Assembly (NCBI GenBank): GCA_937891325.1 | Contig: CALAFU010000085.1 | Coordinates: 1 to 8,535, forward strand | Direction of reading: 5' to 3' | Source of the DNA: an uncultured Candidatus Melainabacteria bacterium | GTDB taxonomy: Bacteria; Cyanobacteriota; Vampirovibrionia; Gastranaerophilales; Gastranaerophilaceae | DNA length: 8,535 nt | Shown: positions 1-5,367 of the stretch, piece by piece | Layout: each line of letters opens with the position of its first letter | How positions within the stretch are numbered: position 1 is the stretch's first letter | Made by a program: the position numbers and the translations under genes | The notes under the pieces: generated by a model | The model's input: only the letters and a program-made list of their open reading frames with translations | Told to the model about the DNA's origin: nothing | Databases searched by the model: none

Positions 1-89
1 GAATCGGCGCACACTGCGTGGTTATTGGCTCGGCGATTACGCGTCCACAACTTATTACAAAACGTTTTGTTCAAAGAAAGGAAAAATAA
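1..89 (+). CDS. nanE: N-acetylmannosamine-6-phosphate 2-epimerase, C-terminal end (partial)
   Basis: Only the last 28 complete codons are present, in frame from position 3 to the TAA at 87-89; the gene starts left of the window. The fragment reads IGAHCVVIGSAITRPQLITK and then a short basic tail. The VVIGSAITRP segment matches the C-terminal phosphate-binding strand/loop of NanE, a TIM-barrel enzyme that converts ManNAc-6-P to GlcNAc-6-P in sialic-acid catabolism. The stop codon shares one base with the ATG of the following ROK kinase (TAATG), a sign of translational coupling. The frame and motif are seen directly; the family assignment rests on memory of the conserved C-terminus, because most of the protein is missing. 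Another phosphate-binding TIM-barrel enzyme is possible but less likely given the kinase next door. Confidence 0.75.
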   Translation, partial: IGAHCVVIGSAITRPQLITKRFVQRKEK

Positions 90-961
90 TGAAGGCACTT
101 GCATTTGACGTTGGCGGTACAAAAATATATTCAGCTGTAATAGACGACAAAGGAAACTTTGTTACAGAGGTTGAAAAGCACTCTACACCTAGAAATTTGG
201 ATAAAATTAGAGAAATATTTTTGTCTGTAATTGCTAAACACGATTCAGAAATTGATGCAATAGCGTTTTCAACCGCAGGTGCTTGTAATAATGACCATAC
301 AGGCATTTTAGGCTCAACAGGTAACATGGTTGAAGGTTATAGCAAGTTTGATTTTCAATCTTTATCTTCAACAAAACCTGTATATGTGGAAAACGACGCC
401 AATTGCGCTGCTTGGGCAGAACACGTTAACGGCGCATCAAAGGGTATGCCTAATTCAATTATGCTAACTCTTGGAACAGGCGTAGGTGGCGGAATTATCC
501 TTAATGACAAGTTATACAAAGGTAAATCAGGTGCGGCTGGTGAAATGCATTTCAAAATGCGTACAGACAAGCACAGACCTTGTACTTGCGGTAGTCACGA
601 CTGTTTTGAAGCCTATACATCAGGCACAGGTTTGAAAAAGACAGCTGAAGAAATGCTAAACAACCCTAATGTAACGACTTACGACGTTATTGACGGCGTA
701 AATGCAGGTGATGAAAAGATGAAAGCCGTTTTTGATAAATGGCAAAACGATATTTTAGAAGGTTGCATTGGGTTAGCAAACATATTTGACCCTGATTGTA
801 TTGTATTTTCAGGCTCTATGGCTCAATTTATTGATGTAGATTATCTTGAAAAAGCTACAAATGCCGAAATTATCACTCAACCTACAAAAATTCTTAAAGC
901 TACAACAGGCAATTATGCAGGTATGATTGGCGCTGCGCTTTTGGCTTTAGGAGGTAAATAA
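89..961 (+). CDS. nanK: ROK-family sugar kinase, probable N-acetylmannosamine kinase
   Basis: A 290-residue protein of normal ROK length. The N-terminal phosphate-binding motif FDVGGTK is at residues 6-12. The catalytic aspartate is probably D103 in ENDANCAA, and the glycine-rich LGTGVGGG is at 128-135. The ROK zinc site is intact: H154 (GEMH), then C165, C167 and C172 in CTCGSHDCFE. The ATG overlaps the nanE stop by one base, and AAGGA at 78-82 gives a well-spaced ribosome site inside nanE. ROK kinases phosphorylate free hexoses or amino sugars in the cytoplasm and cannot be told apart reliably by motif alone. Position directly after nanE makes ManNAc kinase the best call; glucokinase or GlcNAc kinase remain alternatives. 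With NanE it would turn ManNAc into GlcNAc-6-P. The family is certain; the substrate is inferred from context. Confidence 0.8.
   Translation: MKALAFDVGGTKIYSAVIDDKGNFVTEVEKHSTPRNLDKIREIFLSVIAKHDSEIDAIAFSTAGACNNDHTGILGSTGNMVEGYSKFDFQSLSSTKPVYVENDANCAAWAEHVNGASKGMPNSIMLTLGTGVGGGIILNDKLYKGKSGAAGEMHFKMRTDKHRPCTCGSHDCFEAYTSGTGLKKTAEEMLNNPNVTTYDVIDGVNAGDEKMKAVFDKWQNDILEGCIGLANIFDPDCIVFSGSMAQFIDVDYLEKATNAEIITQPTKILKATTGNYAGMIGAALLALGGK
949..954 (+). promoter_or_regulatory. Strong Shine-Dalgarno that fixes a TTG start
   Basis: A perfect AGGAGG lies inside the last codons of the ROK kinase, which encode its Leu-Gly-Gly-Lys C-terminus. It is eight bases upstream of the TTG at 963. The next in-frame ATG, at 1020, has no purine-rich stretch ahead of it, so this site argues for initiation at TTG. 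Confidence 0.75.
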
Positions 962-962
962 A

Positions 963-1181
963 TTGGGTAAGGCTAAAAAACGCAGTATTACTTTAGGTAA
1001 ACACCAACAAATACCTTTAATGACGCGTGAAAGTGCGATTAAAGAAGTTATTAGACGCTTCAAGCACAATGAGGACGTAATCGATTTAGTGACATTGTTT
1101 GGCTTATCAGCGGAAGAACTGCTTGAGGGTGGAGCTTTGTATGAGGAAGTTAAAGCGATTGAGGGTATTTTAGATGTTTAA
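963..1181 (+). CDS. Small unrecognised protein, 72 residues, TTG start
   Basis: I do not recognise this family. The first ~15 residues are basic (GKAKKRSITLGKHQ). The rest looks helical and charged, ending in a Leu/Glu-rich stretch (LFGLSAEELLEGG, residues 45-57). No signal peptide, transmembrane segment or cysteine pair is visible, so a small cytoplasmic protein is likely. The TTG start is supported by AGGAGG eight bases upstream; an ATG at 1020 (residue 20) lacks such a site. It starts one base after the kinase stop and overlaps the prenyltransferase start by eight bases, so it is clearly built into the operon as a translated unit. Basic N-terminus plus short helices could suit nucleic-acid or protein binding, but this is speculation. 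Confidence 0.7.
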   Translation: MGKAKKRSITLGKHQQIPLMTRESAIKEVIRRFKHNEDVIDLVTLFGLSAEELLEGGALYEEVKAIEGILDV

Positions 1182-2148
1182 GAAAATTGGGTTTTGGCTA
1201 GAAAATTCAAGGGTTTTCACTCTTCCAATGTCAATTTTTTCTTGGCTTGTCGTGTTTACGTTTGGTTTAGCTAGCCATGGTAACGTATTTTACGGCGTTT
1301 TAGCTTTAATTGGAATTTGTTGTTGTCAATTGGCAACAAATTTGTTTGATGATTATTTAGACTACCAAAAGTTAATAAAATTAGGTACTTTAGAACATCA
1401 AACAAAATCTAAATGTGCTTATATTACAAATGGTGAGGCAACTTTAGACGATGTTTTAAAAGTTGTAATCTTGTATTGCGCGATTGCGTGTGTGATTGGC
1501 GCATTTTTGTTATGGAAAACAGGCTATCCTGTTGCAGTATTCGCGCTTTTAGGTTCAATTTTTGTATTAACTTATGCAAAATGGTCAACTGCTGGAATTG
1601 GTGAAATAGCCGTAGGTTTAGCTTTTGGACCAATTCTGTTCGGCGGTGTTTATTGGGTTATGACTCAATCATACAGTATGGAAGTCTTTTTGATTGGTAC
1701 AATCGTTGTAATGTTTACCATTGGGCTTTTGTACACAAATTCGTTGTTAGATTTTGATGGAGACAAGGTTTCTCACAAAAAAACATTATGTAGTCGCTTC
1801 AAAGACAAAGATAAAGCGGTTTCTGGGCTTGGTATCATTTACGGTTGCGCTTACGGTTTATTAATTTATGCGGTTGCATCAAAACATTTTGCACCAATAT
1901 TTTTAATCGTATTTTTTACAGTACCTTTTGTAATGGAATTAATGGTTTCCCTGTTGTTATTCAACGAAAACAAGGCTTATATTCCAAAGAAAAAACTATG
2001 GCATTTCCCGTTTGAGGGTTTTGAAACAATTAGACAAAAAGATGAAAGTATTGCAAGTTTTAGATTCAGAATGTATCAGGCTAGAAACCTTATGATATAC
2101 GCGTCTGTGCTAATTTGTATTGCTAAAATTTTAAGCGTTTATTTTTAA
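1174..2148 (+). CDS. UbiA-family membrane prenyltransferase (MenA-like)
   Basis: A 324-residue polytopic membrane protein with about eight hydrophobic segments. Both Asp-rich motifs of the UbiA superfamily are present. The first is NLFDDYLDY at residues 56-64 (N56, D60, D63). The second is NSLLDFDGD at 189-197 (N189, D193, D197), followed by basic HKKTLCSR. These bind the Mg-diphosphate of a prenyl donor. The NxxxDxxD form and the downstream YITNGEAT stretch resemble MenA, which prenylates 1,4-dihydroxy-2-naphthoate for menaquinone, more than heme O synthase. The acceptor cannot be read from the sequence, and no menaquinone gene is in view. The ATG overlaps the preceding small gene by eight bases and has GAGGG at 1161-1165. 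The superfamily is certain; the MenA role is tentative. Confidence 0.8.
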   Translation: MFKKIGFWLENSRVFTLPMSIFSWLVVFTFGLASHGNVFYGVLALIGICCCQLATNLFDDYLDYQKLIKLGTLEHQTKSKCAYITNGEATLDDVLKVVILYCAIACVIGAFLLWKTGYPVAVFALLGSIFVLTYAKWSTAGIGEIAVGLAFGPILFGGVYWVMTQSYSMEVFLIGTIVVMFTIGLLYTNSLLDFDGDKVSHKKTLCSRFKDKDKAVSGLGIIYGCAYGLLIYAVASKHFAPIFLIVFFTVPFVMELMVSLLLFNENKAYIPKKKLWHFPFEGFETIRQKDESIASFRFRMYQARNLMIYASVLICIAKILSVYF

Positions 2149-2156
2149 TGTATAAT
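2149..2156 (+). promoter_or_regulatory. Possible -10 element ahead of the M16 protease gene
   Basis: TGTATAAT sits directly after the prenyltransferase stop and about 20 bases before the protease ATG. TATAAT (2151-2156) matches the -10 consensus. No good -35 hexamer lies at 16-18 bases, and the TG is one base too close for a canonical extended -10. If real, it would give a very short leader with AAGGAAG as ribosome site. It could be chance in an AT-rich gap. Confidence 0.25.
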
Positions 2157-2177
2157 TAAAGAAAAAAGGAAGAATAA

Positions 2178-3515
2178 ATGGAAAATATTAAAAAGACTTT
2201 AGTAAAATATCCGTATTTAACACGTGATGTAGAGGTTTATGAAAGAGAAAACGGTCATAAAATCGTATTGGCGCACAAAGAAGGTGATATGGTTAACGTT
2301 AGTTCTTGGGTAAAAACAGGTTCTATCAATGAAAATGACCACAATAACGGTATTTCTCACTTTCTTGAACACTTGATGTTTAAAGGTACTCACAAGCACA
2401 AAGCAGGCTATTTTGACAGAACTTTAGAGGCTAAGGGTGCTATTGTAAACGCTGCAACATGGAAGGATTACACTTTTTACTACGTAACTTTACCAAAAGG
2501 TGATGGTAACAAAGATTTTTACGAAACAATTGAACTTCATGCCGATATGATGTTAGACCCAACATTGCCAGAAGATGAAATTGGACACGAGTTTGATATT
2601 AACGATGATAAATCGGTTAAAGATAAGCGTGAAAGACACGTTGTTATTGAAGAAATTCGTATGCGCAAGGATCAACCTTGGACAAAGGTTTACAACAAAA
2701 CAAATTACTGCATGTACAAAAAACACCCTTACAAACGTGATGTAATCGGTACTCCAGAAATTATTTCACAAGTTCCACAAGCTGAAATTATGGAGTACTA
2801 TAAGACTCACTACACTCCAAACAACATAACAACAATAATTGTCGGCGATTTTAATCACGAAGAAATTCTAGAAAAAGTTTGCAAAGAATTTGATTGGAAA
2901 GGTAGAAAAAATTACCAAAATCCAACTTATGAAATTGATGCACCGACAGACCATACAATTTATAACGAAGAAACTGCAAACGTAAACACAGGTTTCTTAA
3001 TGGCAGGTTATTTGACTTGTCCTGCAAAAGACGTTAAAGACACAATTTTAATGGATTTGGTAAACATAATTTTAGGTGACGGTTCAAGTTCTAGATTGTA
3101 CCAAAACTTAATAGAAAAGGCTGAAGAGCCTGTTTTCAATATGGTTGAAACTGATTATTATCAATTCAGAGACGGCAACAATTTCTTTGTAGAGGCTAAT
3201 TTCCGCCCAGAAAAAAAGGAAAAAGCTGTTGAAATGATTAAAGCTGAAATCGAAAAAGTTAAATCTACAATTACAGAGGCTGAATTCAAAAAAGCAGTTA
3301 AAAAGACAAAATCTGAATTTGCATACAAGGCTGAAACAGTTTCTGAAATTGGCGATACAATCGGTCATTATATGACTGTATGCAACGATTTAGCTCTAGT
3401 TTCTGATTATTTAGATATATTAGAAAGTCTTACAGTTGAAGATGTTCAAGATGCTGCAAAACGTTATTTGAATATTAACAATGCGGTTATTTCAGTTTTA
3501 ATGCCTGAAAAATAA
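2178..3515 (+). CDS. M16-family zinc metallopeptidase (insulinase/pitrilysin-like)
   Basis: A 445-residue single-chain protein of the short bacterial M16 type (processing-peptidase-like). The inverted zinc motif HFLEH is at residues 61-65: H61 and H65 bind zinc and E64 is the catalytic base. The third zinc ligand is probably E159 in VVIEEIRM. The C-terminal domain keeps the family's SSRLYQNL motif (R306, Y308), so both M16 domains are in one polypeptide. No signal peptide is visible, suggesting a cytoplasmic enzyme that degrades short peptides or processes a substrate I cannot name. AAGGAAG at 2166-2172 supports the ATG. About 17 more residues than usual separate HFLEH from E159, including a charged stretch GHEFDINDDKSVKDK. 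It is the last gene before a strong terminator and sits 29 bases after the prenyltransferase. Confidence 0.9.
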   Translation: MENIKKTLVKYPYLTRDVEVYERENGHKIVLAHKEGDMVNVSSWVKTGSINENDHNNGISHFLEHLMFKGTHKHKAGYFDRTLEAKGAIVNAATWKDYTFYYVTLPKGDGNKDFYETIELHADMMLDPTLPEDEIGHEFDINDDKSVKDKRERHVVIEEIRMRKDQPWTKVYNKTNYCMYKKHPYKRDVIGTPEIISQVPQAEIMEYYKTHYTPNNITTIIVGDFNHEEILEKVCKEFDWKGRKNYQNPTYEIDAPTDHTIYNEETANVNTGFLMAGYLTCPAKDVKDTILMDLVNIILGDGSSSRLYQNLIEKAEEPVFNMVETDYYQFRDGNNFFVEANFRPEKKEKAVEMIKAEIEKVKSTITEAEFKKAVKKTKSEFAYKAETVSEIGDTIGHYMTVCNDLALVSDYLDILESLTVEDVQDAAKRYLNINNAVISVLMPEK

Positions 3516-3531
3516 GGCTTGAAATGTTTTT

Positions 3532-3574
3532 AATCGGGCGGATTTGCAAAATGCAAATCCGCCCGATTTCTATT
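3532..3574 (+). terminator. Intrinsic terminator ending the + operon
   Basis: A perfect 17-bp stem (3532-3548 with 3552-3568) closes a three-base AAA loop and is followed by a modest U-rich run (TTTCTATT). It lies 16 bases after the protease stop. The stem is notably GC-rich (CGGGCGG/CCGCCCG) for this genome. The - strand has no U run after it, so it probably acts mainly on + transcripts. Confidence 0.8.
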
Positions 3575-3581
3575 AAATAGA

Positions 3582-3614
3582 CAAAAAGAAAGAGCCTTTG
3601 TACGCAAAAGCTCT
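3582..3614 (-). terminator. Intrinsic terminator for the luxR-type gene
   Basis: Read on the - strand, AGAGCTTTTG pairs with CAAAGGCTCT around a CGTA loop, ten pairs including one U-G wobble, and is followed by TTTCTTTTTG. On the + strand the wobble becomes a C-A mismatch and no U run follows, so this hairpin is specific to - transcription. It lies about 85 bases after the regulator's stop codon and 10 bases from the + terminator. Confidence 0.8.
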
Positions 3615-3699
3615 ATATAAGAATAGCTGGAAGTATGAAAAAGATTTAATTATATTTAACCCTTTTTTATGTAAAAGAGCAATTAGTCTGTTAGGCTAT

Positions 3700-3915
3700 T
3701 TATTCGTCAATTAAATGTTCTTTAACTACCTTAACCGCAGCTTCTAGCCTTGTGGTAACAGATAATTTTGAAAGTATTGAGCTTACATAAAATTTAATTG
3801 TGTGAATACTCAAACACATATCATTTGCAATTTGTGTGTTATTTTTGCCCGATACTACTTCTTTTAAAATTTCAGTTTCTCTTTCTGTGAAATGGTAATT
3901 TTTGTTTTCGTCCAT
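3700..3915 (-). CDS. Solo LuxR-type (GerE) helix-turn-helix regulator
   Basis: A 71-residue protein that is almost only a LuxR/GerE DNA-binding domain. FTERETEILKEVVSGKNNTQIA (about residues 9-30) matches the first helices and SIHTIKFYVSSILSKL (about 36-51) the turn and recognition helix. The family's common TVKxHV reads TIKFYV here. No receiver or ligand-binding domain is present and none is encoded upstream, so any signal input must come from another protein or from its own level. AGAGGAG at 3921-3927, five bases before the ATG, fixes the start. It is downstream of the antiporter in the same direction but separated by 103 bases holding a possible weak terminator and a promoter, so it is likely its own transcript. 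Its targets are unknown. Confidence 0.88.
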   Translation of the reverse strand: MDENKNYHFTERETEILKEVVSGKNNTQIANDMCLSIHTIKFYVSSILSKLSVTTRLEAAVKVVKEHLIDE

Positions 3916-3932
3916 AAGTTCTCCTCTTTAGA

Positions 3933-3951
3933 TGCTATTTCTATCATAGCA
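3933..3951 (-). promoter_or_regulatory. Extended -10 with overlapping inverted repeat upstream of the luxR-type gene
   Basis: On the - strand TGCTATGAT fits an extended -10 (TGnTATAAT, one mismatch), placing the start of transcription about 20 bases before the ATG. No clear -35 is seen, which suits an extended -10 promoter. The same bases form half of an inverted repeat, TGCTAT-N7-ATAGCA (3946-3951 and 3933-3938), covering the -10 and likely start site. A protein bound there would block transcription, so autoregulation is plausible but only inferred. Confidence 0.35.
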
Positions 3952-3959
3952 GAGGATTG

Positions 3960-3995
3960 AAAAAAATGTTCTATACATTTGCCTGTTACATATAG
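3960..3995 (-). terminator. Weak candidate terminator after the antiporter
   Basis: On the - strand CTATATGT and ATGTATAG can pair (eight pairs, two of them G-U) around a nine-base loop. Four bases later comes a run of seven T (complement of 3960-3966). The stem is AU-rich and the U run is offset, so termination would be weak. On the + strand the wobbles become mismatches, which favours a function on - transcripts. Confidence 0.3.
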
Positions 3996-4018
3996 GATAC
4001 TAAAAGTTTAAAGAAATT

Positions 4019-5326
4019 TTAGAAAATTATCACACCAATTAGTGCAAAAATGATAATTGCGATGTTGTAATGTAAAAATGTTGGTATGCATGTATCCCAA
4101 ATGTGATTGTGTTGTCCGTCAGCATTTAAGCCCGCTGTTGGTCCTAAAGTTGTGTCAGATGCTGGAGAGCCAGCGTCACCAAGGGCTGCTGCTGCTGCAA
4201 ATACTACAATTGTTTCTTGTAAATTGAAACCTAATTGTGCGCAAATTGGAACAAAAATTACTGCCAAAATAGGGATTGTACCAAATGATGTGCCTATTCC
4301 GATTGTAATAAATAAACCTGTAATAAGCATTAATAATGCCGCCGCAAGTTTGTTTGAAGGCATTATTGCCATTGTTGAATTTACAAGTGATTCAATTCCG
4401 CCTGTTTGTTTTAAAACAAGAGCAAAACCTGCTGCAACAAGCATTACAAATGCGATGTAACCAATTAAGCCAATACCTTCATCAACTAGGTTATCCATTT
4501 TTTTATGTTTGATTGTACCTGTACCAAAGATAATTCCTAAACCTACAAGAGCGCCTAATGGCAAGGATTTTGTCCATAATTGAACAGCAAGAGTTGCAAT
4601 TGCTGCAAGCAAAGTTATATAGTGTTCTTTTGTAAGTTTTGTGTCTGTGTTGTCAATGTCTTCAACTGTAACATCTTTGTATTCACGAGGTTTGCGGTAT
4701 GAAATGAATATTGCAACCAAAAGTCCAACAAACATACCCAAACCTAAAATCCAAGTTGATTTCCAAACTTCGTTTATAGAAACATTCATTCCGTTTTGAA
4801 CCATATTATCTGCCAATAAGCCTTGGAAAATTAGCCCAAAACCAGCTGGAATAACAATATATGGTGCTTTTAAACCAAACGCCAAGCAACAAGCAATAGC
4901 ACGTCTATCGATTTTTAAAACATTCATTACGTGTAATAATGGCGGAATTAAAATCGGTATAAATGCGATGTGTACAGGGATTAGGTTTTGAGATAGGATT
5001 GCAATTACGGTTAAAATTAAGTATAAAATTAATGCGTTATTTTTGATTAATTGCGTGATTTTTTTTGCTAAAACAGTTGCTAATCCTGTGTGGGTCATAG
5101 CCGCCGCAAAAGCCCCTAAAAGAATGTAACTCAAGGCGGTTTCTGCGTTTGTTCCCATACCAGAAATGAAAGTGTTCATTATGTCTGTAATTCCCATGTG
5201 GGCGATAAGTCCCGCCACGATAGCAGAAATCATAATTGACAATAAAACATTAATTTTGCATAAACAAAGTACGCAAAGTAAAATGATTGAAATTAATACG
5301 GGATTGAAAAAAATCGTGCTATCCAT
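4019..5326 (-). CDS. Na+/H+ antiporter-family membrane permease (YuiF-like)
   Basis: A 435-residue protein with roughly 11-12 hydrophobic segments. The C-terminal signature GDAGSPASDTTLGPTAGL (residues 383-400), followed by NADGQHNHIWDTCIPTFLHYN (401-421), is a hallmark of the YuiF branch of the NhaC/ion-transporter superfamily. Annotation databases usually call this 'Na+/H+ antiporter family'; some relatives have instead been predicted to carry amino acids such as histidine, so the substrate is uncertain. The first helix starts right after MDSTIFFNP, in line with family length, which supports the ATG at 5326. That ATG has no Shine-Dalgarno and lies inside a terminator-like hairpin, so its expression mode is unusual. 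The next in-frame Met (M32) would remove the first membrane segment. It is 41 bases downstream of pgi. Confidence 0.85.
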   Translation of the reverse strand: MDSTIFFNPVLISIILLCVLCLCKINVLLSIMISAIVAGLIAHMGITDIMNTFISGMGTNAETALSYILLGAFAAAMTHTGLATVLAKKITQLIKNNALILYLILTVIAILSQNLIPVHIAFIPILIPPLLHVMNVLKIDRRAIACCLAFGLKAPYIVIPAGFGLIFQGLLADNMVQNGMNVSINEVWKSTWILGLGMFVGLLVAIFISYRKPREYKDVTVEDIDNTDTKLTKEHYITLLAAIATLAVQLWTKSLPLGALVGLGIIFGTGTIKHKKMDNLVDEGIGLIGYIAFVMLVAAGFALVLKQTGGIESLVNSTMAIMPSNKLAAALLMLITGLFITIGIGTSFGTIPILAVIFVPICAQLGFNLQETIVVFAAAAALGDAGSPASDTTLGPTAGLNADGQHNHIWDTCIPTFLHYNIAIIIFALIGVIIF

Positions 5327-5344
5327 ATATTTAGGATAGCACGA
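5307..5344 (-). terminator. Intrinsic terminator after pgi, overlapping the antiporter start
   Basis: On the - strand TCGTGCTATCC (5344-5334) pairs perfectly with GGATAGCACGA (5324-5314) around a nine-base loop and is followed at once by seven T (5313-5307). This is a textbook Rho-independent terminator beginning 23 bases after the pgi stop. The antiporter ATG (5326-5324) lies at the loop/3'-arm junction, and the 3' arm and U run encode its residues 2-7 (DSTIFF). It may simply end the pgi transcript or may control the antiporter. Confidence 0.85.
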
Positions 5345-5367
5345 ATATTTTTATTTTGAAATTTTGA

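Noticed and set aside
355..570. 71-codon - strand frame inside the ROK kinase
   Set aside because: It lies opposite the kinase active-site region, with no ribosome site and no recognisable motif.
1424..1633. 69-codon - strand frame inside the prenyltransferase gene
   Set aside because: A repetitive Leu/His/Gln composition from antisense hydrophobic codons and no upstream signals.
3108..3368. 86-codon - strand frame rich in Phe and Cys inside the M16 gene
   Set aside because: The composition is the mirror of Lys/Glu codons in the protease; there is no ribosome site or motif.
3615..3699. AT-rich stretch between the - terminator and the luxR-type stop, examined for a small RNA or tRNA
   Set aside because: No cloverleaf, no stable hairpin and no open frame of note; it reads as the 3' untranslated region of the regulator.
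4107..4460. 117-codon open frame on the + strand inside the antiporter gene
   Set aside because: It is antisense to the most conserved part of the antiporter, has an odd Ala/Pro/Ile composition, and shows no ribosome site or family motif.
5327..5367. A promoter between pgi and the antiporter
   Set aside because: Only AT-rich sequence is present; no convincing -10/-35 pair could be placed in the 41-base gap.
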